Program-made: the position numbers and the translations under genes
The notes under the pieces: generated by a model
The model's database searches: none
Seen by the model: only the letters and a program-made list of their open reading frames with translations
Told to the model about the DNA's origin: nothing
Part shown: positions 53,937 to 63,216 of the stretch, piece by piece
Layout of the letters: the number at the start of each line of letters is the position of its first letter
Position numbering within the stretch: position 1 is the first letter of the stretch
Assembly: GCA_019113175.1 (NCBI GenBank)
Contig: DXHY01000077.1
Location: forward strand, 1 to 64,000
DNA from: Candidatus Eisenbergiella stercoravium
GTDB lineage: Bacteria; Bacillota; Clostridia; Lachnospirales; Lachnospiraceae
DNA length: 64,000 nucleotides
Direction: 5' to 3'

Positions 53937-54811
53937 GTCCTGTAGTCAAGAAAAAGAAAAACAGGTTCACGCTTCCCGGAAAGTATCTTCTCATGATTCT
54001 TACGGGACTGTGCGTGCTTCTGATGATAATTACCTTCCGGACTGACCTTTTTGAGGGGCCGCTCAGGACCGTCGCCGGGTATGTGGTGGTACCCTTTCAG
54101 AACGGTATCGCTTCTGTGGGAGGATATCTTTATGACCGGGCGGAGGAAATGGGACGGCTGCAGGATGCTCTGGATGAAAATGCGCGCCTGCAGGAGGAAA
54201 TCGCCAACCTCACCATGGAAAACGCACAGCTCCAGCAGGAACGCTATGAGCTGGAGAGTCTGAGAGAGCTGTACGAAATTGATGAGACTACTTCCGATTA
54301 TGAAAAAACGGGCGCAAGAGTGATCGCGAGCGACGCTACCAACTGGTTCTATTCCTTTACCATTGATAAGGGAAGCGATGACGGAATCGAGGTTGATATG
54401 AACGTGATTGCCGGAGGCGGCCTGGTGGGACGTGTCGTGAGTGTGGGACCGAATTATGCCCGTGTGCTCTCCATCATTGCGGACAATTCCAATGTTTATG
54501 GAACCGTGCTCACGACCTCTGCCAATCTGCTGGTATCCGGAAATCTGCAGTCAGTAATGACTGACGGTGTGATCAGCTTTGAACAGCTTTCCGACAGGGA
54601 AAATCAGGTGCAGTCAGGAGATAAGGTGGTAACCTCAAATATCAGCAGCAAGTATCTGCCTGATATTCCGATCGGGTACATTGCTTCCATTGAGACTGCC
54701 GCCAATAACATGACAAAATACGGCACAATCACGCCGGCCGTTGATTTCCAGCATCTTCAGGAGGTTCTGGTGATCCTGGAAAAGAAACAACAGGTAACGG
54801 ATGAGGAGTAG
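53933..54811 (+). CDS. mreC: Rod-shape protein MreC
   Basis: Bitopic membrane protein of 292 residues. One N-terminal helix (YLLMILTGLCVLLMIITF) is followed by a coiled coil (about 65-105, ENARLQEEIANLTMENAQLQQE) and beta domains with NVIAGGGLVGRVVSVGPNYARV. It scaffolds the elongation complex outside the membrane and binds PBP2-class enzymes, one of which lies two genes downstream. Confidence 0.95.
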   Translation: MSPVVKKKKNRFTLPGKYLLMILTGLCVLLMIITFRTDLFEGPLRTVAGYVVVPFQNGIASVGGYLYDRAEEMGRLQDALDENARLQEEIANLTMENAQLQQERYELESLRELYEIDETTSDYEKTGARVIASDATNWFYSFTIDKGSDDGIEVDMNVIAGGGLVGRVVSVGPNYARVLSIIADNSNVYGTVLTTSANLLVSGNLQSVMTDGVISFEQLSDRENQVQSGDKVVTSNISSKYLPDIPIGYIASIETAANNMTKYGTITPAVDFQHLQEVLVILEKKQQVTDEE

Positions 54812-54832
54812 AAAGGCGGTGAAGGTAAGAAC

Positions 54833-55342
54833 GTGAGAAAATATCTGGTTTTGGCCTTCCTCCTTTTTCTGTGCTATCTGCTTCAGGCGTCCGTGCTGCC
54901 TGCGGCGGCATTTGGCGGGATCATGCCGAATCTGCTGATCATTTTCGTCGCCTCCTGCGGCTTCATGAATGGAGAAATCTGCGGCCTGGTGACGGGCTTT
55001 GTCTGCGGGCTGCTGGTGGATGTTTTCGGTGGAGATGTAATCGGCTTTTACGCGCTGATTTATATGATAGCTGGATATATCAACGGCATGTTCCAGAGGA
55101 TTTTTTATCCGGAGGACATTAAACTGCCGTTGATATTGATTTTAGGAAGCGATATTGGTTATGGACTGGTTTGCTACTGCCTTCTGTTCCTGCTGCGAAG
55201 CAGACTGGACATCGGCTTTTATGCCCTTCATGTTATCCTTCCGGAGGCGGTGTATACGATTGTGATCGCTTTTGCGGTCTATCCGCTGCTCCTTATAATA
55301 CATAAAAAGCTTGACGCGGCGGAGAAAGGAAGCAGGGAGTAA
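54833..55342 (+). CDS. mreD: Rod-shape protein MreD
   Basis: The 169-residue protein has about five membrane helices and the typical segment LQASVLPAAAFGGIMPNLLII, with GLLVDVFGGDVIG. The GTG start at 54833 has AAGG-type sites upstream but none is ideal. It lies between mreC and pbp2 in the elongasome cluster. Confidence 0.9.
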   Translation: MRKYLVLAFLLFLCYLLQASVLPAAAFGGIMPNLLIIFVASCGFMNGEICGLVTGFVCGLLVDVFGGDVIGFYALIYMIAGYINGMFQRIFYPEDIKLPLILILGSDIGYGLVCYCLLFLLRSRLDIGFYALHVILPEAVYTIVIAFAVYPLLLIIHKKLDAAEKGSRE

Positions 55343-55348
55343 AAGAAT

Positions 55349-58210
55349 TTGTTAGAAAGATTACGTGACAGCATTGTAAATTTCATAACCTCCCGGACTA
55401 CGGTCCTCACGATTCTCTTCATTGTGATGGCTGTCGCCCTGATACAGAGGATTTTTGAGCTTCAGATCGTAAACGGAGAAACCTATCAGAATGAGTTTTC
55501 CCTGCAGATCAGAAGAGAACGTTCCATTCCCAGCTCCCGGGGGAACATTTACGACAGGAACGGAAAGCTTCTTGCGTATAATGATCTGGCCTATTCCGTG
55601 ACCATTGAGGACGTTTACGAAAATACGAATAAAAATGCCAATATGAACGCTACGCTCCTGGAGGTTTTCCGAATTCTTGAGGAAAACGGGGACGAGGTGG
55701 TCAGCGATTTCAATATTTATCTGGATGAGGACGGAAATTATGCCTTCAGTGTCAGCGGGACGAGCCTGCAGCGCTTCCTGGCAGATGTATATGGATATGC
55801 ATCCATAGATTCACTGGATGAAAAGGAGAAAAATTCTACTCCGCAGGATCTGATCGATTTCCTGTGCGAAAGTTATGGAATCGGAGAACGGACGGATCCG
55901 GATGACAGAGACACCTTCGTACCGGGGCTGGGCTATACGAAAGAGGATGTGCTGAAGCTCGTCACCATCCGCTACGCGATGCGTGCGAACAGCTATCAGA
56001 AATACATACCGACAACGATCGCCACGGATGTGAGCGAGAAAACGGTGGCGGCCATCGAAGAGAATAAGGAGGCCCTGACCGGTATTGATATAGCGGAGGA
56101 TACCATCCGCCGCTATGTAAACGGAACCTATTTTTCACATATCATCGGATATACGGGAAAAATTTCCTCGGAGGAGCTGGCAAGCCTGAATGAGCAGACG
56201 GACGACGGCTCCGGTGAGAACCGGTATGAAATGAACGATACGGTAGGAAAATCCGGAATAGAAAGCGTGATGGAAACCTGGCTTCAGGGAGAAAAGGGCA
56301 GTGAGACCATTTATGTGGACAACCTGGGACGGGAAATCTATTCGGAGGGAAGAGTGGAGTCCGTCGCCGGCGGGAACGTATATCTGACGCTGGATGCGGA
56401 TCTTCAGGAAGCGGTTTACAATATTCTGGAGGAAAGCATCGCAGGCATTCTTCTGGATAAGATCAGAAACGTAAAGGTATACAACTCCACCGGAAGAGCG
56501 TCGGACATCATTATTCCCATTGATGATGTATATTTTGCTCTGATTAACAACAATGTGATCGATATGGACCATCTGGCGATGGATGATGCAGGAGAATATG
56601 AACAGGAGGTCTATCAGGCATTCCTGAACTGGAGAGAGAGGGTCCTGGCCTGGCTTTCTCAGGAGCTGTATACGGACCGGACGCCTTATAACCAGCTGGA
56701 TTCGGAGTTTCAGGCCTATGAAAGCTATATTGTAAATGATCTGCTGATTGACAGCACCGGGGTACTTGCGGTGGATTCTCAGGATTCGGTCTATCAGCAG
56801 TGGGCCAGCGAGGAAACACTTTCCCTGAGCGAATTCCTGGAATATGCTATCGCACAGAACTGGGTGGACGTTACGGAGCTGGAAATGGAAGAAAGCTATG
56901 CGGATTCCTCAGAGGTATTTGACCGCCTGGTGGATTTCATCGTGCAGAAGCTTGATACCAAAACCTTTTATAAGGAAATGTACCGTTATATGATCCGGAA
57001 TAATGCCATCACCGGAACGCAGATCTGTATGGTACTGATTGAACAGAAAATCGTATCGGTAACGGAGGAGGAAGAGGCGGCTCTTCTTTCCGGATCGGTT
57101 TCCGCCTATGATTTTATGAAGGAGCTGATCTCCGAACTCCAGGTTACGCCGGGCCAGCTGGCACTGAATCCCTATTCCGGCTCATGCGTTGTAGTGGATC
57201 CCAATTCCGGTGAGGTACTCGCTCTGGTCAGCTACCCCAGCTATGATAACAACCGTCTGGCAAACGGCATTGATGCGGCCTATTATTCCGGACTGCAGAG
57301 CGATCTGTCCAATCCTCTGTGGGACTACGCGACTCAGATGCGTTCGGCTCCCGGCTCCACTTATAAGCCGGTGGTTGCAACGACGCTTTTGATGGAGGGC
57401 GTGACGAACCTGACGGAGACGGTGGACTGCGTCGGCGTGTTTACCCGATTTGCAGACAGAAATTTCCGATGCTGGATCTATCCCGGAGCGCACGGAAATC
57501 TGAATATTTCGGGGGCCATTACCAATTCCTGCAACTTCTTCTTTTATGAGATGGCCTACAGGATGGGAACGGAGGCAGATGGCACCTTTAATTCGGATCT
57601 GGCAAATGAAAAAATGCGGGTATATGCGGATCTGTACGGACTGACGGAAAAATCAGGTATTGAGATTGAGGAGTCTTCCCCGCAGTTTTCCACGGAAAAT
57701 GCGGTCCCCTCCGCCATCGGGCAGGGAAATCATAACTATACCACGGTGGGACTGGCCCGCTATATCGCCACCGTTGCCAACAGCGGTACGTGCTACAATC
57801 TGAGCCTTCTGGACCGGGTGACGGATCATGCAGGAAATCTGCTTGAGGATTATACCCCGGAGGTGAGAAATACCATAGAGATGCCCACAGCCTACTGGAA
57901 TGCCATTCATGAGGGAATGCACGGCGTAACAGAAAATTCCAGATACTTCAGTGATCTGGAGATGGAAACCGCCGGAAAAACCGGAACGGCGGAAGTGACA
58001 AGCCTGGTTCCCAACCATGCGCTGTTTGTGGGATATGCCCCTTATGATGATCCGGAAATCGCCATTGCAGTCAGAATCGGAAACGGTTATAATTCCGGTT
58101 ATGCCGCACAGGTCGGCAGTAAGGTATTCCGTTATTATTTCGGACTGGACGAGGAGGATGAGATCATCACGGGAAACGCCAACATTTTAGAAGCTTCGGG
58201 AGGCGATTAA
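55349..58210 (+). CDS. Elongasome penicillin-binding protein 2 (class B transpeptidase) with a large insertion
   Basis: Cross-links lateral peptidoglycan together with RodA. One N-terminal helix precedes a PBP dimer domain (RERSIPSSRGNIYDRNGKLLAYN). The transpeptidase has SxxK as STYK near residue 670, SxN as SCN near 726, and KTG in AGKTGTAE near 876. The protein is 953 residues against about 630-720 for most PBP2. The excess lies at about 370-605, a helical acidic segment between DLQEAVYNILEES and GSCVVVDPNSGEVLALVSYP. The TTG start at 55349 has GGGAG ten bases before it. The product is essential in most rods and a beta-lactam target. Confidence 0.93.
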   Translation: MLERLRDSIVNFITSRTTVLTILFIVMAVALIQRIFELQIVNGETYQNEFSLQIRRERSIPSSRGNIYDRNGKLLAYNDLAYSVTIEDVYENTNKNANMNATLLEVFRILEENGDEVVSDFNIYLDEDGNYAFSVSGTSLQRFLADVYGYASIDSLDEKEKNSTPQDLIDFLCESYGIGERTDPDDRDTFVPGLGYTKEDVLKLVTIRYAMRANSYQKYIPTTIATDVSEKTVAAIEENKEALTGIDIAEDTIRRYVNGTYFSHIIGYTGKISSEELASLNEQTDDGSGENRYEMNDTVGKSGIESVMETWLQGEKGSETIYVDNLGREIYSEGRVESVAGGNVYLTLDADLQEAVYNILEESIAGILLDKIRNVKVYNSTGRASDIIIPIDDVYFALINNNVIDMDHLAMDDAGEYEQEVYQAFLNWRERVLAWLSQELYTDRTPYNQLDSEFQAYESYIVNDLLIDSTGVLAVDSQDSVYQQWASEETLSLSEFLEYAIAQNWVDVTELEMEESYADSSEVFDRLVDFIVQKLDTKTFYKEMYRYMIRNNAITGTQICMVLIEQKIVSVTEEEEAALLSGSVSAYDFMKELISELQVTPGQLALNPYSGSCVVVDPNSGEVLALVSYPSYDNNRLANGIDAAYYSGLQSDLSNPLWDYATQMRSAPGSTYKPVVATTLLMEGVTNLTETVDCVGVFTRFADRNFRCWIYPGAHGNLNISGAITNSCNFFFYEMAYRMGTEADGTFNSDLANEKMRVYADLYGLTEKSGIEIEESSPQFSTENAVPSAIGQGNHNYTTVGLARYIATVANSGTCYNLSLLDRVTDHAGNLLEDYTPEVRNTIEMPTAYWNAIHEGMHGVTENSRYFSDLEMETAGKTGTAEVTSLVPNHALFVGYAPYDDPEIAIAVRIGNGYNSGYAAQVGSKVFRYYFGLDEEDEIITGNANILEASGGD

Positions 58211-58211
58211 T

Positions 58212-58940
58212 ACGAAAACGGCCAGAAAAGATTCAGTAATAATCAAACGCTTTCAGGACGGAATCTGCCTGTATCTGGATGAAAAAAAAGAATTCAACGC
58301 GTTAAGGGAAGAAGTGGCGGAGAAGTTCCGCCGTTCGGCGGACTTCTTTCGGGACGCATCCGTTGCGGTCTCCTTTGAGGGACGCAGGCTGACTCCGGCA
58401 GAGGAGACGGAACTGGTGCAGACCATTTCTGAAAATTCCTCTCTGGAGGTGACCTGTCTGATCGGGAAGGAAGAAGAGGACGGCGGGCTTTATGCCCGGG
58501 TGGTGGAGACTGCATACCGCCGCTTTGCCGACCGGGAAAATACGGGCCGCTTTTACCGGGGAACGCTGAAGAGGGGACAGATTCTCGAGTCCTCCGGAAG
58601 CGTCATCATCGTCGGAGATGTGATGCCCGGCGCATGTGTGATCTCATCCGGTAACGTGGTCGTTCTGGGCGCCCTTCGTGGAACGGCCATCAGCGGTGGA
58701 GACGGAAGGGCGGGAAGCTTTATTGCAGCGCTTGAAATGACCCCGCAAAAACTAAAAATCGGGGATTTCAAATATCATGCACAGGAAAAAGAGGAGGCGG
58801 GCCTTCTGGGACCGCTTCTTTCCAGAATCAGGCTTCTGCCTGATGGGGACGGCCATATACCGTCTGAAGGAGTCAGAATACAGCCGCAGGTGGCTTATGT
58901 GGAGCAGAACCGCATAGTCTGTAAGACAATTTACGAATGA
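58212..58940 (+). CDS. minC: Septum-site-determining protein MinC, non-standard start
   Basis: Inhibits FtsZ assembly at cell poles together with MinD. The N-terminal domain reads VIIKRFQDGICLYLDEKKEF, and the C-terminal beta-helix has GSVIIVGDVMPGACVISSGNVVVLGALRG. The conserved N-terminus begins upstream of the first ordinary start (GTG 58314), which would delete about 34 residues. The in-frame codons available after GGGAGG (58198-58203) are ATT at 58206, AAT, and ACG at 58212. ACG has ideal spacing (8 bases); ATT is too close. I mark the gene from 58212 with the start uncertain. It is tightly packed after pbp2. Confidence 0.85.
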   Translation, partial: TKTARKDSVIIKRFQDGICLYLDEKKEFNALREEVAEKFRRSADFFRDASVAVSFEGRRLTPAEETELVQTISENSSLEVTCLIGKEEEDGGLYARVVETAYRRFADRENTGRFYRGTLKRGQILESSGSVIIVGDVMPGACVISSGNVVVLGALRGTAISGGDGRAGSFIAALEMTPQKLKIGDFKYHAQEKEEAGLLGPLLSRIRLLPDGDGHIPSEGVRIQPQVAYVEQNRIVCKTIYE

Positions 58941-58998
58941 ATCACTGACCGTCCAAACGGCGCTCAGCGGACAAATATTCCGAACCGGAGGTATTTGC

Positions 58999-59808
58999 AT
59001 GAGTGAAGTAATTGTCGTTACATCAGGAAAAGGCGGCGTGGGAAAGACTACCACCACCGCGAACGTCGGTACGGGTCTGGCTGCCATGGGTAAACGGGTC
59101 GTACTGATCGACACGGATATCGGCCTCAGAAACCTGGATGTGGTTATGGGGCTGGAAAACCGGATCGTTTACAATCTGGTGGACGTGGTGGAGGGCAACT
59201 GCCGCGTCAAGCAGGCGCTGATCAAGGATAAGCGCTATTCCGGCCTGTATCTTCTTCCTTCCGCACAGACGCGGGACAAGACCGCGGTGAACGAAAGCCA
59301 GATGATCAAGCTGATTGAGCATCTGAAGGGACAGTTTGAGTACATTATCCTGGACTGCCCGGCAGGCATTGAACAGGGATTTAAAAACGCCATCGCAGGT
59401 GCGGACAGAGCGCTTGTGGTCACAACGCCGGAGGTATCCGCCATCCGGGATGCGGACCGGATCATCGGCCTCCTGGAGGCACATGAATTTGCACGCATCG
59501 ATCTGGTCATCAACCGGATGCGTTATGATATGGTCCGGCGCGGCGACATGATGACATCCCAGGATGTGGTAGACATCCTTGCGATTCCGCTGATCGGTAT
59601 TGTGCCGGATGATGAAAATGTGGTGATCGCCACCAATCAGGGCGAACCCCTGGTGGGAAACAATACGCTGGCCGGACAGGCCTATCAGAATATCTGCTGC
59701 AGGGTTCTGGGGAAGGAGGTTCCTTTTCTGGATCTGGAGCATCCGGTTTCCTTCTGGACGAGATTTACCGGTATATTTCATAAAAGTCAGGAGGGAAAAA
59801 TCGGATGA
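58999..59808 (+). CDS. minD: Septum-site-determining ATPase MinD
   Basis: Membrane-cycling ATPase that recruits MinC and is displaced by MinE. It has the deviant Walker A KGGVGKTTTTANVG at residues 10-23, DTDIGLRNLDVVMGLENR and LDCPAGIEQGF. The C-terminus FWTRFTGIFHK is the expected amphipathic membrane-targeting helix. Length 269. ATG 58999 follows CGGAGG; the 58941-58998 spacer carries no gene. Confidence 0.97.
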   Translation: MSEVIVVTSGKGGVGKTTTTANVGTGLAAMGKRVVLIDTDIGLRNLDVVMGLENRIVYNLVDVVEGNCRVKQALIKDKRYSGLYLLPSAQTRDKTAVNESQMIKLIEHLKGQFEYIILDCPAGIEQGFKNAIAGADRALVVTTPEVSAIRDADRIIGLLEAHEFARIDLVINRMRYDMVRRGDMMTSQDVVDILAIPLIGIVPDDENVVIATNQGEPLVGNNTLAGQAYQNICCRVLGKEVPFLDLEHPVSFWTRFTGIFHKSQEGKIG

Positions 59809-60077
59809 GAATACGCAATCTTTTTAAAAGAAAAACCTCCAGGCAGGTGGCAAAGGACAGGCTGAAGATTCTGCTGATTTCCGACCGCGCCGGCTGTTCC
59901 CCGGAGATGCTTGAAATGATCAAGAAGGATATTGCGGAGGTGATATCCAAATACATGAAAATCGATACGAACAATATGGAGATACAGATCAGCAAATCCG
60001 CTCTCAGAGGAAGAGGTAAGAATCCCACCCTGTACGCGGATATCCCGATTCTGGATCTTCGGAATCAGACATTTTGA
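59805..60077 (+). CDS. minE: Cell division topological specificity factor MinE
   Basis: The 90-residue protein starts with a short amphipathic helix (MRIRNLFKRKTSR), then SRQVAKDRLKILLISDRAG and VISKYMKIDTNNMEIQISKS, the anti-MinCD and dimer domains. It starts in the minD stop (ATGA overlap). Its presence implies Min oscillation rather than the DivIVA/MinJ system of Bacillus. Confidence 0.95.
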   Translation: MRIRNLFKRKTSRQVAKDRLKILLISDRAGCSPEMLEMIKKDIAEVISKYMKIDTNNMEIQISKSALRGRGKNPTLYADIPILDLRNQTF

Positions 60078-60112
60078 GCGTTGTGTGCGCTCTCTGACAG
60101 AATGAGGAAAAC

Positions 60113-61225
60113 ATGTTTAAAAGATATCAACTAAAGAATTATGACTTCAAGCTGATTCTGCTGCTGCTCATGATCTCCATTATCGGAGTCATGGCAGTCG
60201 GCAGCGCGGATGAATCTCAGCAGCAGAGACAGGTGTTCGGAGTGGCTCTCGGAATGGGGATCATGATTGTGATTTCTTTGATTGACTATTCTCAGCTGCT
60301 CAGGCTGTACTGGGTGTACTATGTGTTATCCATCGGCATGCTTGGAGCCGTTCTGATCTGGGGGGAAGAAGTAAACGGGGCCACGCGCTGGATCAACATT
60401 CCGCATCTGATTCAGTTTCAGCCGTCAGAAATTACAAAAATTTTATTGATTTTATTCTACGCACAGTTTATTATTAAACATAGAGAGAGGCTGAATACAT
60501 TCAGAATAATCTCTCTTTGTGTGCTGCTGATGCTGCCGGCAATAGTCCTCCTGTATATGGAGCCGAATCTATCCACGACCATCCTGTACTGTGTTCTTTT
60601 CTGTGTGCTGATGTTTGTGGGGGGTTTAAGCTACAAAATCATCGGGGCAATTCTTGCCGTAGCCGTTCCGTCTGTGGCCGTGCTCCTTTATCTTGTAATG
60701 CAGCCCGGCCAGACACTGATCAGAGGATACCAGCTCACACGTATTCTCGCCTGGCTGAATCCGGAACAGTATGCGGATACGGAGGCTTACCAGCAGCTTA
60801 ATTCAGTCATGGCGATTGGTTCGGGCCAGCTGTGGGGAAAGGGCCTGAACAATAATGTGATAGCGTCAGTAAAAAACGGTAATTTCATTTCGGAGCCGGA
60901 GACGGATTTCATCTTTGCTGTTATCGGAGAAGAGCTTGGATTTGTCGGATCCTGTACGGTGATTGTTCTTCTTTTTTTGATTGCCCTGGAATGTATCTCC
61001 ATAGCCAGGCAGGCAAAGGATCTGTCGGGAACCATAATCGCGTCCGGAATGGCGGCGATCATTGGGTTTCAGAGTTTTATGAACATTGCCGTGGCCACGA
61101 TGATCATGCCGAATACCGGAATCCCGCTTCCATTTGTCAGCTCCGGCCTTACGTCGCTGGTCAGTCTTTTCATAGGAATGGGATTTGTGCTGAATGTCCG
61201 ATTGCAGAGGAAAAAAAATTACTAG
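60113..61225 (+). CDS. rodA: Peptidoglycan glycosyltransferase RodA (SEDS family)
   Basis: Polymerises lipid II together with the PBP2 encoded upstream. The 370-residue protein has about ten helices, with GATRWINIPHLIQFQPSEITKI near the SEDS signature and ETDFIFAVIGEELGF containing the conserved catalytic-region Asp/Glu. C-terminal NTGIPLPFVSSGLTSL is the family signature. ATG 60113 has GAGG upstream. FtsW is unlikely given the elongasome context. Confidence 0.93.
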   Translation: MFKRYQLKNYDFKLILLLLMISIIGVMAVGSADESQQQRQVFGVALGMGIMIVISLIDYSQLLRLYWVYYVLSIGMLGAVLIWGEEVNGATRWINIPHLIQFQPSEITKILLILFYAQFIIKHRERLNTFRIISLCVLLMLPAIVLLYMEPNLSTTILYCVLFCVLMFVGGLSYKIIGAILAVAVPSVAVLLYLVMQPGQTLIRGYQLTRILAWLNPEQYADTEAYQQLNSVMAIGSGQLWGKGLNNNVIASVKNGNFISEPETDFIFAVIGEELGFVGSCTVIVLLFLIALECISIARQAKDLSGTIIASGMAAIIGFQSFMNIAVATMIMPNTGIPLPFVSSGLTSLVSLFIGMGFVLNVRLQRKKNY

Positions 61226-61242
61226 TATAGGAGAAGGTGGCT

Positions 61243-61638
61243 ATGAATATTGCACTGATTGCGCATGATGCGAAAAAAAAGCTGATGCAGAATTTCTGTA
61301 TCGCTTACAGGGGGATTTTAAGTAAGAATGATCTTTACGCAACAGGTACGACCGGACGGCTGATCGAGGAAGTAACCAATCTGAATGTTCATAAATTTCT
61401 TGCCGGCCATCTGGGAGGAGAGCAGCAGATCGGTGCTCAGATCGAGCATAATCAGATTGATCTGGTTATTTTCCTGAGAGATCCGCTGACTTCCAAGTCT
61501 CATGAACCGGATGTAAATAACGTAGTGAGACTTTGTGATATTCATAACATCCCTCTGGCAACGAATGTTGCCACTGCTGAACTGTTAATTAAATCACTTG
61601 ACAGAGGAGATCTGGAGTGGCGTGAAATGTACAAATAG
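61243..61638 (+). CDS. mgsA: Methylglyoxal synthase
   Basis: Converts dihydroxyacetone phosphate to methylglyoxal and phosphate, a bypass of lower glycolysis. The 131-residue protein has [26 protein letters not shown] (phosphate site), [12 protein letters not shown] and [16 protein letters not shown] with catalytic-region Asp. I chose ATG 61243 with AGGAGAAGG upstream; GTG 61237 is less likely. Placement after rodA is common in Clostridia. Its end overlaps the next gene by 17 bases. Confidence 0.95.
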   Translation: MNIALIAHDAKKKLMQNFCIAYRGILSKNDLYATGTTGRLIEEVTNLNVHKFLAGHLGGEQQIGAQIEHNQIDLVIFLRDPLTSKSHEPDVNNVVRLCDIHNIPLATNVATAELLIKSLDRGDLEWREMYK

Positions 61639-62650
61639 AAAAAGAACATGTTTTTTCAGGGCCGTTATGCGGCCCTGTGCTGTACGGCCCTGTTTTGCGC
61701 TGTTGTGTGCAGCGCTCCTTTTTTTCATGTCCGGATGTGGAGGAAAGGAAATTCCTCTGGCTTATGATCTGAATTCTGATATTTCCAGCTTTCGGATTGC
61801 GGATGACTCAGCAGGGACCGTAGCGGATTCCTTCGCGCAGGATCTGTGCGTGGCGACGGGGGATGTTGGAACAGATACGGCAGACGTGGATACGGAAGCA
61901 CTGACTGCGGCGGGACTCTTTGATCTGAACAGGCATGAGGTGCTTTATGCGAGAAATATCCATGAACGTCTGAATCCGGCCAGTCTGACCAAGGTTATGA
62001 CGGCTCTGGTGGCATTGAAGTACGGCAATACGGAAGATACCATTACCGTAACAGATGAAGCCATGATCACGGAATCCGGGGCGACGCTCTGTGGACTGGA
62101 GGTTGGCGATCAGCTGACGCTGAATCAGGCGCTGCATGCGCTCCTGATCGCTTCGGCGAACGATGCGGCTGCAGCGATTGCCGTTCATATCGGCGGAAGC
62201 ATTGAGGGCTTTGCGGAATTGATGAATGAGGAAGCAGTGGCCATTGGCGCAACAAACAGCCATTTTGTTAATCCGCATGGCCTGACGGCGGATAATCACT
62301 ATGTGACCGCTTACGATATGTATCTGATTTTCAATGAAGCCCTGCAGTATGATCTGATCAGTGAAATCATCCATATGACCAGCTATGAGACGGTTTATAT
62401 GGACAGCAATGGAAATTCCAAAACGTTTTCCTTCAAAACGACGAATCAGTATTTGAACGGAACCTACAAGGCTCCGGAACAGGTGACCGTAATCGGCGGC
62501 AAAACGGGAACTACCAGTGCCGCAGGAAGCTGCCTGATTCTGCTTGCGCGGGACACCTCAGGCAATCCCTATATCTCGGTAATCCTGAAGGCGACGGCGA
62601 GGGACGTGCTCTATGAACAGATGACGAGGCTTTTGAATGTAATTGCTTAA
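61622..62650 (+). CDS. D-alanyl-D-alanine carboxypeptidase (S11), predicted lipoprotein
   Basis: Trims the terminal D-Ala of peptidoglycan stem peptides outside the cell. Active-site motifs are SLTK at about residue 121, SAN at about 178, and KTG at about 294. The N-terminus has a hydrophobic core ending FMSGCGGKE, a likely lipobox with Cys as anchor. At 342 residues it stops soon after KTG and lacks the PBP5 C-terminal beta domain and amphipathic helix, so the lipid anchor may replace them. GTG 61622 has GGAG near it and gives a basic signal head; ATG 61667 is an alternative. Confidence 0.9.
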   Translation: MKCTNRKRTCFFRAVMRPCAVRPCFALLCAALLFFMSGCGGKEIPLAYDLNSDISSFRIADDSAGTVADSFAQDLCVATGDVGTDTADVDTEALTAAGLFDLNRHEVLYARNIHERLNPASLTKVMTALVALKYGNTEDTITVTDEAMITESGATLCGLEVGDQLTLNQALHALLIASANDAAAAIAVHIGGSIEGFAELMNEEAVAIGATNSHFVNPHGLTADNHYVTAYDMYLIFNEALQYDLISEIIHMTSYETVYMDSNGNSKTFSFKTTNQYLNGTYKAPEQVTVIGGKTGTTSAAGSCLILLARDTSGNPYISVILKATARDVLYEQMTRLLNVIA

Positions 62651-62655
62651 AAAGG

Positions 62656-62684
62656 TTGTTTTTTCATTAGATTTCATCTATAAT
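62656..62684 (+). promoter_or_regulatory. Sigma-A promoter before the P-loop gene
   Basis: TTGTTT (62656-62661), 17 bases, perfect TATAAT (62679-62684), about 53 bases before the start at 62737. Confidence 0.75.
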
Positions 62685-62736
62685 AAGACATATCTCAAAG
62701 GCGTGCAGGCGTCAATTTACTTTAGGAGGGATCGCA

Positions 62737-63159
62737 ATGGTTCAGTTAATCGTAGGCAAAAAGGGGAAAGGCAAAACGAAACAGCTGCTGGATAAGGTCA
62801 ACAGCGAGGTGAAAGAGCTTTCGGGAAGCGTTGTATATCTGGATAAAAGCACCAAGCATATGTTTGAACTGAATAATAAGGTGAGACTGATTGATGTCCG
62901 TGAGTTCATGGTTGAGAACTGTTCGGAATTTATGGGATTCATCTGTGGAATCATTTCTCAGGATCGTGACCTTGAAAAGATGTATCTGGACAGCTTTCTC
63001 ACGATATCCGGACTCGGGGATGACAATGATATTCTCCCTGCCGTTGAAAAGCTTGATAAGATCAGTGATGCCTATCATGTTGACTTTGTACTCAGTGTAT
63101 CAAAGGATGAAAATGAATTGCCGGATAGCCTGAAGTCGAAGATTGTTGTATCTCTTTAA
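62737..63159 (+). CDS. Small P-loop ATPase-like protein, unknown function
   Basis: The 140-residue protein has a Walker A IVGKKGKGKTKQLL near the start and no recognised ABC or GTPase motifs. The rest is alpha-beta with VVYLDKSTKHMFELNNKVRLIDVREFM. It is sometimes annotated as twitching-motility or PilT-like in Clostridia, but it is much shorter than PilT and lacks its Asp and His boxes, so I do not adopt that name. It is monocistronic: promoter at 62656 and a good terminator at 63170. ATG 62737 follows AGGAGGG. Confidence 0.8.
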   Translation: MVQLIVGKKGKGKTKQLLDKVNSEVKELSGSVVYLDKSTKHMFELNNKVRLIDVREFMVENCSEFMGFICGIISQDRDLEKMYLDSFLTISGLGDDNDILPAVEKLDKISDAYHVDFVLSVSKDENELPDSLKSKIVVSL

Positions 63160-63169
63160 ATAGAAGGAC

Positions 63170-63196
63170 AAAGCCCCGGTCGGCCGGGGCTTTTGC
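63170..63196 (+). terminator. Rho-independent terminator
   Basis: AAAGCCCCGG-TCGG-CCGGGGCTTT gives a perfect 10-bp stem with a 4-base loop and the run TTTTGCTTT after it. It closes the P-loop gene 11 bases past its stop. Confidence 0.92.
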
Positions 63197-63216
63197 TTTG
63201 CCGGAGGAATTGCGGA

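Noticed and set aside
58321-58347. Strong hairpin (GAAGT-T-CCGCC and GGCGG-ACTTC) near the start of minC
   Set aside because: It lies in conserved coding sequence (KFRRSADFF region), so codon use explains it; a role in translation cannot be shown.
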